64,000 nt of DNA from Planctomycetota bacterium (lineage in GTDB: Bacteria; Planctomycetota; UBA8742; UBA2392). Of the stretch, positions 25,664-35,914 are shown piece after piece (position 1 is the stretch's first letter; every line of letters starts with the position of its first letter). Made by a program: the position numbers and the translations under genes. The notes beneath the pieces are model-generated. The model was not told the DNA's origin, ran no database searches, and saw only the letters and a list, made by a program, of their open reading frames with translations. The DNA lies in the NCBI GenBank assembly GCA_020845475.1, contig JADLFN010000054.1:1-64000 (forward strand). Direction: 5' to 3'.

Positions 25664-28600
25664 GCTCATGGATTCAGGACATCGTTGATCCCAACACCCG
25701 TTCGTGGGAAGAATTCTACCGCAACCGCTGGTCCCACGACAAAGTCATCCGCTCCACCCACGGCGTCAACTGCACGGGTAGCTGCGGCTGGAACGTGTTC
25801 GTCAAGGACGGCATCGTCACGTGGGAAATGCAGGCGCTCGATTACCTGCCGCTCGCGGGCGAGATTCCTCCCTACGAGCCCCGCGGCTGCCAGCGCGGCA
25901 TCTCCTACAGCTGGTACCTCTACAGCCCGCTGCGCGTGAAGTACCCGTACATCCGCGGCGCGTTGCTTGATGCCTGGAAGGCCGCGCGCGGCCGCCACGC
26001 CGACCCCGTCGAGGCCTGGGCCAGCATCCAGAACGATGTCGAGTTGCGCCGCAGTTACCAGAAGGCGCGCGGCAAGGGCGGCTTCCGCCGCACCACCTGG
26101 CAGACCGTGCTCGAGTTGATGGCCGCAGCCAACATTCATACCACGAAGACGTGGGGCCCTGACCGCATCAACGGATTCTCGCCGATTCCGGCGATGAGCA
26201 TGGTGAGCTACGCGGCCGGTGCTCGCTTCCTGCAACTGATGGGCGGTGTTTCGCTTTCCTTCTATGACTGGTACTGCGACCTTCCGCCCGCCAGCCCCGA
26301 AATCTGGGGCGAGCAGACGGACGTGAACGAATCGGCCGACTGGTACAACGCCAAGATGGTCGCCGTCATGGGCAGCAACCTGAACATGACGCGCACACCC
26401 GACGCGCACTTCGCCGTCGAGGGCCGCCACAACGGCACCAAGTTCGTTGTGTTCGCGCCCGATTTCAACCAGGTCGCCAAGTTCGCCGATGAATGGGTGC
26501 CCATTCACGCCGGACAAGACGGCGCATTCTGGATGAGCACGGTTCACGTCATCCTCAAAGAGTACTTCGTCGATAAGCAGGTGCCGCGCTTCATTGATTA
26601 CAACAAGCGCTTCACTGACAACCCGCTGCTGGTGAAACTGGAGAAGCAGGGCGACGGCTTCAAGCCCGGCCGCCTGCTGCGCGCCAACACGCTTGCAAAA
26701 TACGCGGGAGAAGACAAAGGCGAGTGGAAGTTCCTGCTCTGGGACAAGAACTCCGGCCAGCCGCGCATGCCCATGGGCTTCATCGGCCACCGCTGGCAGG
26801 AAAAGAAGGGCCAGTGGAACCTGCTTCTGAAAGACGGCGTTGACGGCGCTGAGCTTGATCCCGTTCTGACGGTCAACGACAACAAGGACGGTGTGCTGCA
26901 GGTGGCCTTCGACGACTTCGTCAACGGCAATCAGGTGTTCCGCGGCGTGCCCGTGAAGTATGTAGAAACCAGCGAAGGCAAAGTGCCGGTGTGCACCGTG
27001 TTCGACCTGATGCTGGGGCAATACGGCGTGGATCGCGGCCTGGGCGGCGCTTACCCCAAGAACTACGACGATGCTGAAACCTGCTACACGCCCGCCTGGC
27101 AGGAAATCCGCACGGGCATCGGCCGCGTGCAGGTGATTCGCTTCGCGCGCGACTGGGCGCGCACGGCCGAGCTTACCGGCGGCAAGTGCACCGTCATCAT
27201 CGGCGCCGGCATCGATCACTGGTACCACAACAACCTGATCTATCGCGCAGCCATCAACGCCCTGATGCTGTGCGGCTGCGTGGGCGTCAACGGCGGCGGC
27301 CTGGCTCACTATGTAGGCCAGGAGAAACTCGCGCCCGGTGAACCGTGGGCCGCGATTGCACTTGGCCGCGACTGGAACCCTGCTGCGCGTCTTCAAAACG
27401 CGCCGAGCTGGCACTACATCCACACTGACCAGTGGCGCTACGAGAAGAACTTCACGGACTACCACACCGTTCCCAAGAACCAGCCGGAGAACAGCCTGGC
27501 CAAGGGCCACGCGGCGGATGTCAACGTGACCGCCGTGCGCAACGGCTGGCTGCCCTTCTACCCGCAATTCAACAAGAGCAGCGTCAAGCTCGTGCAGGAA
27601 GCGGAGGCCGCCGGCGCCAAGACCGACAAAGAAGTCGTCGCCTACGCCGTCGAACAGCTCAAAAACAAAAAGCTCAAGTTCTCCATCGAAGACCCTGATG
27701 CCCCGGAGAACTGGCCGCGCGTGTGGTACATCTGGCGCGGCAACGCCCTGATGGCCAGCGCCAAGGGCCACGAGTTCTTCCTGAAGCATTATCTCGGCAC
27801 GCACACCAACGCGATTGCGCAGGAAACGGTCGCCAAGGGCGCGGTGCACGAGATCGCGTGGCACGAAACGGCCCCGCAGGGAAAGATGGATCTGATTGTC
27901 GATCTGAACTTCCGCATGGATACGTCGGCGCTGTACTCCGACATCGTGCTGCCCGCGGCCACATGGTACGAAAAGGCCGACCTCAACACGACCGACATGC
28001 ACGCTTACGTCAACCCGCTGAGCGCCGCCGTTCCGCCGTGCTGGGAAAGCAAGAGCGACTGGGACATCTTCAAGGCCGTGGCGAAGGAAACCGCCGAGCT
28101 GGCCAAGAAGCACATCCCAACGCCGATCCGCGACCTTTTCTCGGGCCCGATCCAGCACGACAGCGCGGGCGAAGTGACGCAGCCGAAGATCCCTGACTGG
28201 ATCGGCGGCAAGGATGAAGCGGTGCCCGGCAAGACCATGCCCGGCATGCAGGTGATCGCGCGCGACTTCGTGAACCTGTACAACCGCTATATCTCGTTCG
28301 GCCCGCTGGTTCGCGAAAAGGGTCTGGGCGCGCACGGCACGCACTATGACTGCGCTGACCTGTACGACGAGTTCGTCAAGTCGCCGCACCGTCGCACGCA
28401 GACGATTGACGGCAAGAAGTACCCGTCCATCGAACGCGGCGAGGAAGCCTGCGACATCATCCTGAATTTCGCTTCGGTCACGAACGGCGAAATGGCCTAT
28501 CGCGGCTACAAGGAAATGCAGGAACGTTGCGGCGTGCCGCTGACGCACCTGGCGGAAGGCAACCGCGCGGTGCGCATGAGTTATCTCGACATTCAGTCCC

Positions 28601-29295
28601 AGCCGCGCCGCCAGCACAACTCGGCGATGTGGTCGGGTCTGCCGAGCAACGGCCGTGCTTACGCGCCGTTCGTGTACAACATCGAGAACAACGTTCCGTT
28701 CCGCACGCTGACAGGCCGCCAGCACTTCTACCTGGATCACGAGGGCTATCTGCAGTTCGGTGAGCACCTGTGCACCTACAAGCCCTCGCCCACGCCGATG
28801 AGCTACGGCGACCTGATCTACAGTGAGCAGGACGAGAGCACGATGATGCTCAACTACCTCACGCCGCACGGCAAGTGGCACATCCATTCCACGTACGGCG
28901 ACAACGAGCGCATGACCACGCTCTCGAGAGGCTGCGAGCCGTTCTGGATGAACGACAAGGATGCCGAGCAACTGGGCATCAAGGACAACGACTGGGTGGA
29001 GGTGCACAACGACAACGGCGTCGTAGTCACGCGCGCCAACGTGTCGTGCCGCATCCCGCGCGGCGTGGCGATCATCTACCACAGCCCGGAGCGGACGTAC
29101 GGTGTTCCCAAGTCGCAGATCCGCGGCGGCAAGCGTGCGGGCGGCCACAACAGCCTGACGCGCGTGCGCCTCAAGCCGACGCTGATGGTGGGCGGCTACG
29201 GACAGTTCACCTACCACTTCAACTACTGGGGCCCGACGGGCGTGAACCGTGACACGCACGTGCTGGTCAAGAAGCTTTCGAAGCTGGACTGGTAA
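25660..29295 (+). CDS. narG: Respiratory nitrate reductase alpha subunit NarG
   Basis: A 1211-residue molybdopterin enzyme that reduces nitrate to nitrite. The FS0 cluster motif is complete: His34, Cys38, Cys42 and a fourth Cys in EPRGCQRG. The molybdenum-ligand Asp lies in [14 protein letters not shown] (about residue 202), as in classical NarG. Large blocks match Escherichia NarG ([33 protein letters not shown]). There is no twin-arginine signal at the N-terminus ([12 protein letters not shown]), which favours the cytoplasmic-facing type. The neighbouring narH, narJ and narI complete the enzyme. A hemerythrin gene is inserted directly after it. Confidence 0.97.
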   Translation: MSSWIQDIVDPNTRSWEEFYRNRWSHDKVIRSTHGVNCTGSCGWNVFVKDGIVTWEMQALDYLPLAGEIPPYEPRGCQRGISYSWYLYSPLRVKYPYIRGALLDAWKAARGRHADPVEAWASIQNDVELRRSYQKARGKGGFRRTTWQTVLELMAAANIHTTKTWGPDRINGFSPIPAMSMVSYAAGARFLQLMGGVSLSFYDWYCDLPPASPEIWGEQTDVNESADWYNAKMVAVMGSNLNMTRTPDAHFAVEGRHNGTKFVVFAPDFNQVAKFADEWVPIHAGQDGAFWMSTVHVILKEYFVDKQVPRFIDYNKRFTDNPLLVKLEKQGDGFKPGRLLRANTLAKYAGEDKGEWKFLLWDKNSGQPRMPMGFIGHRWQEKKGQWNLLLKDGVDGAELDPVLTVNDNKDGVLQVAFDDFVNGNQVFRGVPVKYVETSEGKVPVCTVFDLMLGQYGVDRGLGGAYPKNYDDAETCYTPAWQEIRTGIGRVQVIRFARDWARTAELTGGKCTVIIGAGIDHWYHNNLIYRAAINALMLCGCVGVNGGGLAHYVGQEKLAPGEPWAAIALGRDWNPAARLQNAPSWHYIHTDQWRYEKNFTDYHTVPKNQPENSLAKGHAADVNVTAVRNGWLPFYPQFNKSSVKLVQEAEAAGAKTDKEVVAYAVEQLKNKKLKFSIEDPDAPENWPRVWYIWRGNALMASAKGHEFFLKHYLGTHTNAIAQETVAKGAVHEIAWHETAPQGKMDLIVDLNFRMDTSALYSDIVLPAATWYEKADLNTTDMHAYVNPLSAAVPPCWESKSDWDIFKAVAKETAELAKKHIPTPIRDLFSGPIQHDSAGEVTQPKIPDWIGGKDEAVPGKTMPGMQVIARDFVNLYNRYISFGPLVREKGLGAHGTHYDCADLYDEFVKSPHRRTQTIDGKKYPSIERGEEACDIILNFASVTNGEMAYRGYKEMQERCGVPLTHLAEGNRAVRMSYLDIQSQPRRQHNSAMWSGLPSNGRAYAPFVYNIENNVPFRTLTGRQHFYLDHEGYLQFGEHLCTYKPSPTPMSYGDLIYSEQDESTMMLNYLTPHGKWHIHSTYGDNERMTTLSRGCEPFWMNDKDAEQLGIKDNDWVEVHNDNGVVVTRANVSCRIPRGVAIIYHSPERTYGVPKSQIRGGKRAGGHNSLTRVRLKPTLMVGGYGQFTYHFNYWGPTGVNRDTHVLVKKLSKLDW

Positions 29296-29305
29296 GGGCA
29301 CAGCC

Positions 29306-29740
29306 ATGACGACCAGCCACATCACGCCAAGCTTCAAGTTCGAGATCCCCGCGATCGACGATCAGCACTCCCAGCTGATCGACCTGATCACGCGGCTCGA
29401 ACAGGGCGTGAATGGCTTCCTGCCCAACATGTTCGGCGTGCTTGAGGAGTTGCAGAAATACGTGCGCGAGCACTTCAGCTTTGAAGAAAGCGTGCTGCGC
29501 AAGCACAACTACCCCGAGTTTGACGAACACAAGCATGAACACGAAGTGTTTGAAGCCTACATCAAGCATATGGCCCGGCGCATTGAGCTGGGCAAAGCCG
29601 AGTTGCGCCTGGATGTACTCAAGTTTCTCAAGCTCTGGCTGACACGCCACATCCAGGGCACTGACCGCAAATACGCCGAGTGGTTCAAGCAGCAGGGCAT
29701 CACCATTGAGCCCTGCGCGCCTACTGGGGATACGCCATGA
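29306..29740 (+). CDS. Bacteriohemerythrin encoded between narG and narH
   Basis: A 144-residue single-domain hemerythrin with the full diiron ligand pattern: IDDQHSQL, HFSFEESVLRKHNYPEFDEHKHEHEVF and a late H in WLTRHIQGTD. Such proteins bind oxygen, and some handle NO. ATG 29306 follows the narG stop by 10 bases, and the stop region overlaps the narH start by 4 bases, so it is translated as part of the nar operon. It may buffer oxygen or NO at the reductase, or help with metal centre assembly; both are inference. The usual nar operons do not carry this gene. Confidence 0.93.
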   Translation: MTTSHITPSFKFEIPAIDDQHSQLIDLITRLEQGVNGFLPNMFGVLEELQKYVREHFSFEESVLRKHNYPEFDEHKHEHEVFEAYIKHMARRIELGKAELRLDVLKFLKLWLTRHIQGTDRKYAEWFKQQGITIEPCAPTGDTP

Positions 29741-31233
29741 ATGTTCGCTCTCAAGTCTCGATGGTTTTCCACCTCGACAAGTGCATCGGTTGCCACACAT
29801 GCAGCATCGCGTGCAAGAACATCTGGACCGATCGCAAGGGCACCGAGTACATGTGGTTCAACAACGTTGAAACCAAACCCGGCACGGGCTACCCGACGCA
29901 GTGGGAAGACCAGTCCAAATACCGCGGCGGCTGGGAAGTTTCCGGCTCGCGCCTGCGCCTGAAGTCCACGGGCAAGGCGCGCATCATCACCAACATCTTC
30001 CATAATCCCCATCTGCCCACGATGGACGATTATTACGAGCCCTGGACCTACAAATACGAAGACCTGTTCAACGCGCCCGCCGGCACCGACCAGCCCACGG
30101 CCCTGCCGATTTCCAAGGTCACGGGCGAGTACATTGACATCAAGGCCGGCCCGAACTGGGACGATGACCTGAGCGGCTCGCCCATCTACGCCGCCAACGA
30201 CCCCAACCTCAAGAACGTGACGGAAGAGCAGCGCCAGCAGTTGCAGGCCATCGAGCGCCTGGTGTTCTTCTACTTCCCGCGTATCTGCAACCACTGCCTC
30301 AACCCCGCGTGCGTCGCAAGCTGCCCTTCTGGTGCTTTGTACAAGCGCGGCGAAGACGGCATCGTGCTGATCAACCAGAAGCGCTGCCGCGCCTGGCGCT
30401 CGTGCGTAGCCGCCTGCCCCTACAAGAAGACCTACTACAACTGGAGCACGGGCAAGAGTGAGAAGTGCCTGCTGTGCTACCCGCGCCTCGAGACGGGCCA
30501 GGCCCCGGCCTGCTTCCACTCCTGCGTGGGCCGCATCCGCTACCTCGGCGTGCTGCTCTATGACGCCGACAAGATCGAAGATATCGCCAAGCTGCCGCCC
30601 GAGAAGCTCGTCGAGGGCCAGCGCGACCTGATCCTTGACCCCAACGATCCCGCGGTCATCGAAGCCGCGCGCAAGAGCGGCGTGCATGAATCGGTCATTG
30701 AGAGCGCGCAGCGCTCGCCGATCTACCAGTTCGTGAAAGTGTGGAAGATCGCGCTGCCGCCGCACATCGAGTACCGCACGCTGCCCATGCTGTATTACGT
30801 GCCGCCGCTGCTGCCGGTGCTGGGATCTTCGGCGAACAACATCTATGAAAACGGCACGAATGCCGAAGCCATCTTCCACCCGTTTGACGAAACGCGCGTG
30901 CCGATTTCGTACCTGGCAAGCCTGTTCACTGTCGGCGATGAGGCCAAGATGCGCTATGTGCTGCGCAAGCTGATGGCGGTTCGCACCTTCAAGCGCGCCG
31001 AGACCGTGGGCGACATCCCCATGGCCGTGGCGCTCGAGGCCCTGAAGCTGGCCGACACCACGGAAGCCGAGGCCGAAGAGATCTACCGCATGACGGCCCT
31101 GCCCACCTTCGCCCAGCGCTTTGTCATTCCGCCCATGCACCGTGAAGAAGCAATCGAGGCATTCAAGGATCCGCAGGACCACAAGCGCGCCGCCGGCTTT
31201 GGCTTCATGGACGCGCCGAAGAGAGGTCTCTAG
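29737..31233 (+). CDS. narH: Nitrate reductase beta subunit NarH
   Basis: A 498-residue iron-sulfur subunit that carries electrons from NarI to NarG. Four cluster motifs are visible: CIGCHTCSIACKN near the N-terminus, CNHCLNPACVASCP, CRAWRSCVAACPY (the Trp-containing motif that gives a [3Fe-4S] cluster in NarH) and KCLLCYP with CFHSC. The length and order of motifs match classical NarH. It is translationally coupled to the hemerythrin upstream, and narJ starts 2 bases after its stop. Confidence 0.97.
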   Translation: MNVRSQVSMVFHLDKCIGCHTCSIACKNIWTDRKGTEYMWFNNVETKPGTGYPTQWEDQSKYRGGWEVSGSRLRLKSTGKARIITNIFHNPHLPTMDDYYEPWTYKYEDLFNAPAGTDQPTALPISKVTGEYIDIKAGPNWDDDLSGSPIYAANDPNLKNVTEEQRQQLQAIERLVFFYFPRICNHCLNPACVASCPSGALYKRGEDGIVLINQKRCRAWRSCVAACPYKKTYYNWSTGKSEKCLLCYPRLETGQAPACFHSCVGRIRYLGVLLYDADKIEDIAKLPPEKLVEGQRDLILDPNDPAVIEAARKSGVHESVIESAQRSPIYQFVKVWKIALPPHIEYRTLPMLYYVPPLLPVLGSSANNIYENGTNAEAIFHPFDETRVPISYLASLFTVGDEAKMRYVLRKLMAVRTFKRAETVGDIPMAVALEALKLADTTEAEAEEIYRMTALPTFAQRFVIPPMHREEAIEAFKDPQDHKRAAGFGFMDAPKRGL

Positions 31234-31235
31234 CC

Positions 31236-31862
31236 ATGGCCGCTTCCTTCGAAATCCTCAAGGCCTTTGCCCCGCTGCTGCGCTACCCAGGCGCACAGTA
31301 CGGGCAAAACGTGGAACGTGCGCTCACACTATGCGCGCACGAGCCCCAGGCGCGCGCCTGCCTTGAGCGGCTCAAGGCGTTCGTGGCCGCGCATGACTCA
31401 TGGTCGCTGGAAGAGGACTACACACGGACCTTTGACATCAACCCGGCCGTGGCCATGGATGTGGGGTTCCAGCTTTTCGGGCTGGCCTACAAGCGCGGCG
31501 AGTTTCTGGTCAAGATGCAGGGTGCGCTGCGCCGCGTAGGCATGGATGCCGGCACAGAACTGGCCGATCACCTGCCCACGCTGCTCGAGCTTTGCGCCGC
31601 GCTGCCCGCCGATGAAGGCATTCAACTGATGGAAGAATGCATCGCGCCCGCAATCAAGAAGATGCTTGAGGCCGTACCCAAGGACGCACAGGGGCTGGCC
31701 GGCGCGGCTTTGGCGCTGGGCGAGTATGTCGCGGCCAACTACCGCTGCCTGGGCGAAGCCAACCCGGATCTGCAGGACGAAGCACACGACATCACACAGG
31801 GATACGAATACGAGCTCGGCGATCTTGACGATCTCCGGCTGGGAGTGAACCGCCATGAATAG
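31236..31862 (+). CDS. narJ: Nitrate reductase assembly chaperone NarJ
   Basis: A 208-residue cytosolic chaperone of the TorD/NarJ family, needed for cofactor insertion into NarG. The helical sequence begins FEILKAFAPLLRYPG and contains the family segment LEEDYTRTFDINPAV. The length is normal for NarJ. Its 3' end overlaps narI by 8 bases. Confidence 0.93.
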   Translation: MAASFEILKAFAPLLRYPGAQYGQNVERALTLCAHEPQARACLERLKAFVAAHDSWSLEEDYTRTFDINPAVAMDVGFQLFGLAYKRGEFLVKMQGALRRVGMDAGTELADHLPTLLELCAALPADEGIQLMEECIAPAIKKMLEAVPKDAQGLAGAALALGEYVAANYRCLGEANPDLQDEAHDITQGYEYELGDLDDLRLGVNRHE

Positions 31863-32577
31863 CCTTCTGCAAGCCGAGACCGGTGGATTGCCGATCAACG
31901 ACGTGCTCTTCGTCGTGACGCCCTACGTGGTGCTGGCGCTGTTCTTCACCATGACGATCTGGCGTTACGTGAAAGAGAAGTTCTCGTACTCGTCGTACTC
32001 GTCGCAGTTCCTTGAGAACAGCTACCAGTTCTGGGGCAGCGTGCCGTGGCACTACGGCATTCTTTCGCTGCTCGCGGGCCACCTGATTGCGTTTGCGCTG
32101 CCGCGCGAACTGCTGTGGTGGAACAGTGTGCCGGCGCGGCTTTACATCATCGAGCTGAGCGCACTGATCTTCGCTGTTGTGACGCTAATCGGACTTGTGA
32201 ACCTGATTATCCGCCGAGCGATTGACTCGCGCATCCGCGCCGTGACTTCAAAGATGGACGTGATCATCCTGCTGCTGCTGCTGGCGCAGGTCGGCACCGG
32301 CATCTGGGTGGCGTTGACGGCGCGCTGGGGTTCAAGCTGGTTTGCCGCGGTGGTGACGCCTTACCTGTATTCGCTGTTCACGTTCTCGCCCGATGCCAGC
32401 GCGGTCGTGAACCTGCCCTGGAGCATCAAGCTGCACATCCTGGGCGCGTACCTGATTTTCGCAGTGTTCCCGTTCACGCGCCTGGTGCACGTGCTGGTCG
32501 TGCCCAACCATTACCTGTGGAGGCGCACGCAGGTGGTCATGTGGAACAAGCGCAAGGCGCAAGGTGCCGAACAATAA
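31855..32577 (+). CDS. narI: Nitrate reductase gamma subunit NarI (cytochrome b)
   Basis: A 240-residue membrane subunit with five predicted helices that carries two b hemes and oxidises quinol. Family segments include NDVLFVVTPYVVL, WHYGILSLLAGH (a heme His region), a central helix with AQVGTGIWVA, and HILGAYLIFAVFPFTRLVH with the C-terminal heme histidines. It overlaps narJ. The gap to the first narK gene is 34 bases. Confidence 0.95.
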   Translation: MNSLLQAETGGLPINDVLFVVTPYVVLALFFTMTIWRYVKEKFSYSSYSSQFLENSYQFWGSVPWHYGILSLLAGHLIAFALPRELLWWNSVPARLYIIELSALIFAVVTLIGLVNLIIRRAIDSRIRAVTSKMDVIILLLLLAQVGTGIWVALTARWGSSWFAAVVTPYLYSLFTFSPDASAVVNLPWSIKLHILGAYLIFAVFPFTRLVHVLVVPNHYLWRRTQVVMWNKRKAQGAEQ

Positions 32578-32611
32578 CGACTCGAACTGGCTTACGGACT
32601 GAGGAGCAGCC

Positions 32612-33910
32612 ATGGACCTCGCAATCGCGAAAGACAAGGGTTTCTGGAAAGCCGGCCACTGGCCGACGCTGCTGACTTCGTTGTTCTATTTCGACTTCTG
32701 CTTCGCGGCCTGGATGTTGAACGCCGCCATGGCGCCTTTCATCCAAGAGCGCCTCAAGCTCTCACCCGCTGAAGTCGGCATCATGCTTTCGGTGCCGGTG
32801 TTCGCGGGCGCGTTGCTGCGCCTGCCGCTGGGCATCCTTTCTCAATACACCGGCCGCAAGAACGCGGCGATCCTGAACCTCGTAATCGTCATGGCAGGTC
32901 TGGTGTATGGCTGGCTGGCGCCTGAATCATTGACCACGGTGATGGTGGCCGGCGCCCTGCTGGGTCTTGCTGGCGCGAGCTTTGGCGTTGCCCTTGCCCT
33001 TGGTTCGGGTTCCTACCCGCCCAAGTACAAGGGGCTGGCCATGGGCATTGCCGGCGCGGGCAACTCCGGCGCCGTGCTGGCGGTGCTGTTCGCGCCTCCG
33101 CTGGCTGGACTGTATGGCTGGAAATCTGTTTACGCGATCGCGATCATTCCGATCGCGGCGGCCATCATCCTGCTAGTGGCCTTTGCTAAAGAGCCGGCCG
33201 ACCTCGAGCGCAAGTCCTTCAAGGATTACCTGTCCGTGTTGTGGGATCGCGACGCCTGGGTCTTCAACTTGATGTATGCGCTGACGTTTGGCGGTTACAT
33301 CGGGCTCACCAGCTTCCTGCCCACGCTGTTCAATGTTCAGTACGACATTCCCAAAGAGAACGTCGGGCGCTACGCCGCCGGCATCATCGTAATGGCCAGC
33401 ATCCTGCGCGTCTTTGGCGGCGGGCTTGCAGACAAAATCGGCGGCCTGCGCATGATCAAGTGGCTGGCCGTCATCTCCGTCATCGGCACGGCCGTGGCCG
33501 GGTTCCTGGTGCTTTCGAAGGATGGAGCGCTGGCCAACCCCTGGGTCATGGTGGCTGTCATGGTGGTGCTGTTCTCCGCGTTGGGTGCGGGCAATGGCGC
33601 TGTCTTCCAGTTGTTGCCCTTGCGCTACAAGGGAACAACGGCCGTGGCAAGCAGCCTGGTGGGTGAAATTGGCGCACTGGCGGGTGGATTCCTGCCCAAC
33701 GCAATGGGCATGGGCAGCCAGTACACCTCTGCCGGCTTCATGCCCGGGTTTGCGGCCGGCACGCTGCTCTCAATCTTGATTCTCGTCGCCCTTGCACTGG
33801 TGACCAAGAAGTGGACCAGCACCTGGGTCGGCGAAGGCGGCAAGGCGCGTGTTGACGAGACTGCGCCCCAAGGCGCGAATTCCAATAACCTCGTAGCCAG
33901 CGGAACCTGA
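32612..33910 (+). CDS. narK: Nitrate/nitrite transporter NarK, first copy
   Basis: A 432-residue major-facilitator protein with about 12 membrane helices. It shows the nitrate/nitrite porter landmarks: a FxxxxMxxxAMAPFI-like first helix (CFAAWMLNAAMAPF), a nitrate-signature stretch rich in Gly near GLAMGIAGAGNSG, and a second GNGAVFQLLP segment. It imports nitrate or exchanges nitrate for nitrite. GAGGAG-like sequence precedes ATG 32612. It differs in length and sequence from the second copy, so the two may be NarK1-type and NarK2-type. Confidence 0.93.
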   Translation: MDLAIAKDKGFWKAGHWPTLLTSLFYFDFCFAAWMLNAAMAPFIQERLKLSPAEVGIMLSVPVFAGALLRLPLGILSQYTGRKNAAILNLVIVMAGLVYGWLAPESLTTVMVAGALLGLAGASFGVALALGSGSYPPKYKGLAMGIAGAGNSGAVLAVLFAPPLAGLYGWKSVYAIAIIPIAAAIILLVAFAKEPADLERKSFKDYLSVLWDRDAWVFNLMYALTFGGYIGLTSFLPTLFNVQYDIPKENVGRYAAGIIVMASILRVFGGGLADKIGGLRMIKWLAVISVIGTAVAGFLVLSKDGALANPWVMVAVMVVLFSALGAGNGAVFQLLPLRYKGTTAVASSLVGEIGALAGGFLPNAMGMGSQYTSAGFMPGFAAGTLLSILILVALALVTKKWTSTWVGEGGKARVDETAPQGANSNNLVASGT

Positions 33911-33922
33911 CCGGAGACAGCC

Positions 33923-35329
33923 ATGAGCTCACAAGCTGTAGCCGCACCCGTTCCGCCTTCCGCGCCCGCCAACACGGGCGGGGACTGGCTCAAGGAATGG
34001 AAGCCGGAAGACCCGACATTCTGGGCCCAGACGGGCAACAAGATTGCCTGGCGCACAATGTGGCTGACCACCGCGTCTCTGGTGCTGTCGTTCGCGACAT
34101 GGTTCGTGGTCAGCGCGCTGGTGGTGCGGCTTCCAGGCATCGGCTTTGCCTTCACCGATTCGCAGTTGTTCTGGCTTGCGGCGATGCCCGGTCTGGCGGG
34201 GGGCACGCTGCGCGCAATCCACATGTTCCTGGTGCCGATTTTCGGCACGCGCAAGGTGATAGCGCTTGCCACGTTCATGAAATTGATTCCGTGCGTTGGC
34301 CTGGGCATCGCAATCCTTGATCCCGGCACGCCGTTCTGGGTGTTCATGGTGCTGGCCTTCCTCGCGGGCATGGGCGGTGGCGATTTTTCCAGCTTTATGC
34401 CGAGCACGAGCATGTTCTTTCCCAAGCGCCTTCAGGGAACGGCTCTGGGCATTCAGGCCGGCATTGGCAACTTCGGCGTGAGCCTGACGCAGTTCGTCAC
34501 GCCCTGGATCATCGGCTTTGCGCTCTTTGGAAGTGTCGCCGGCGCTTCGCAGGTAGTTACCAAGGGCGGCAAGACTTCCGAGATGTGGCTGCAGAACGCG
34601 GTGTTCTGGTATGTGCCCTTCCTGCTGGTGCTGGGCGTGGCCTGCTGGATCTGGCTGCGCAGCGTGCCGGTCAAGGCGTCATTCAAAGAGCAGCTCGACA
34701 TCTTCAAGAACAAGCACACCTGGTTCTGCACCATCACTTACGTGATGACGTTTGGTTCGTTCTCGGGCTTTGCAGCGCTGTTCCCGATGTTGATCAAGAG
34801 CCTCTACGGCGGTTTTCCCAATGCGCCGGACCCGCTGAAGTACGCTTTCCTTGGGCCCTTGATCGGTTCGGCGGCGCGCCCTGTGTTTGGCTGGCTCGCG
34901 GATAAAACCGGCGGCGGCATTCTCACTCAGGTTTCGGGCTTGGGCCTGATCGGCTGTTGCATCGCTGCGATGCTCACGGGTTCTCTTGCGCCCACTTCGC
35001 TTGACAGCTTCCCGCTGTTTGTTGCGCTGATGCTGGGAATCTTCCTGTTCACCGGCATCGGCAACGGCTCCACGTTCCGCCAGTATCCCGTAATCTTCGC
35101 GGCCAACCCAAGACAGGGTGCCGGCGTCATCGGCTTCACGGCCGCGATTGCGGCGTACGGGCCATTCCTGTTTGCCGTGTTGTGCAACTGGGCCATTACC
35201 AGTTCCACCAGTGAGGGCGGCACCAAATCGGCCGTGACCTTCTTTATCGGCGCCACGGTCTTCTTTGTGATCGCCACCGCCATCAACTGGTTCTTCTACG
35301 TGCGCAAGAATTGCGAGAGGCCGTCGTAA
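33923..35329 (+). CDS. narK: Nitrate/nitrite transporter NarK, second copy
   Basis: A 468-residue major-facilitator porter with about 12 helices. Signature regions include WLAAMPGLAGGTLR, GNFGVSLTQF and GIGNGSTFRQYP. Pairs of different NarK proteins are common in denitrifiers, where one is a nitrate/proton symporter and the other a nitrate/nitrite antiporter. Which is which cannot be decided from the sequence alone. ATG 33923 is preceded by CCGGAGA. The ACIII cluster follows after 15 bases. Confidence 0.93.
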   Translation: MSSQAVAAPVPPSAPANTGGDWLKEWKPEDPTFWAQTGNKIAWRTMWLTTASLVLSFATWFVVSALVVRLPGIGFAFTDSQLFWLAAMPGLAGGTLRAIHMFLVPIFGTRKVIALATFMKLIPCVGLGIAILDPGTPFWVFMVLAFLAGMGGGDFSSFMPSTSMFFPKRLQGTALGIQAGIGNFGVSLTQFVTPWIIGFALFGSVAGASQVVTKGGKTSEMWLQNAVFWYVPFLLVLGVACWIWLRSVPVKASFKEQLDIFKNKHTWFCTITYVMTFGSFSGFAALFPMLIKSLYGGFPNAPDPLKYAFLGPLIGSAARPVFGWLADKTGGGILTQVSGLGLIGCCIAAMLTGSLAPTSLDSFPLFVALMLGIFLFTGIGNGSTFRQYPVIFAANPRQGAGVIGFTAAIAAYGPFLFAVLCNWAITSSTSEGGTKSAVTFFIGATVFFVIATAINWFFYVRKNCERPS

Positions 35330-35344
35330 ACGACAGGTGAGATC

Positions 35345-35899
35345 ATGAATTGGCGCATCTTCATTTTTGTGTTCCTTGCCACCTTCGGCATCAGCTTGCC
35401 GGCGATGGTGAGCATCAGCGATTTCCACCTGCTGGGCAACCACCAGGATTACGAGCCCGTGCAGCCCATTGCCTATTCGCACGCGCTGCATGCGGGTCAG
35501 TTGGGCATCCAGTGCCAGTACTGCCACTCCGGCGCCGGGGACAGCCGCCACGCCGGCGTGCCGTCACTGAGCACCTGCATGAAATGCCACACCGATGTCA
35601 AGGGCTCCACTGAAACCGGCAAGGCCGAGATTGCGCGCTTTACCAGCATGTACAACAAGAACGAGCCAGTGGCCTGGGTGCGCGTTCACAACATCCCCGA
35701 TTTCGTTTACTTCAACCACTCGGCCCACGTTCTCGCCAACGTGCCCTGCCAGACCTGCCACGGAAACGTGCAGGACATGACGGTCGTCAAGCAGTTCGCC
35801 GACCTTTCCATGGGCTGGTGCGTCAATTGCCACCGAGACCAGAACGCCCAAAACCCGAAACTCAACGCACCTCTGGACTGTGATGCGTGCCACCGCTAG
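35345..35899 (+). CDS. actA: Alternative complex III subunit ActA, pentaheme cytochrome c
   Basis: A 184-residue periplasmic multiheme cytochrome with one N-terminal membrane anchor (about 5-25). Five CxxCH sites are visible: CQYCH, CMKCH, CQTCH, CVNCH and CDACH. This is the number and fold type known for ActA of ACIII. It passes electrons from the iron-sulfur subunit ActB towards soluble cytochromes. It is the first of six consecutive act genes. Confidence 0.95.
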   Translation: MNWRIFIFVFLATFGISLPAMVSISDFHLLGNHQDYEPVQPIAYSHALHAGQLGIQCQYCHSGAGDSRHAGVPSLSTCMKCHTDVKGSTETGKAEIARFTSMYNKNEPVAWVRVHNIPDFVYFNHSAHVLANVPCQTCHGNVQDMTVVKQFADLSMGWCVNCHRDQNAQNPKLNAPLDCDACHR

Positions 35900-35914
35900 G
35901 CGGGGGGCCAAGCC

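Noticed and set aside
25666-29337. 1223-codon open frame antisense to narG, and similar long antisense frames (for example 413-1858, 20717-22555, 36041-37528)
   Set aside because: High GC with strong third-position bias leaves long open shadow frames opposite real genes; their translations are His/Arg/Val-rich with no family features.
25660-31233. Nitrite oxidoreductase (NxrAB) instead of nitrate reductase
   Set aside because: The alpha subunit matches classical NarG blocks and has no export signal, and NarJ, NarI and two NarK genes accompany it.
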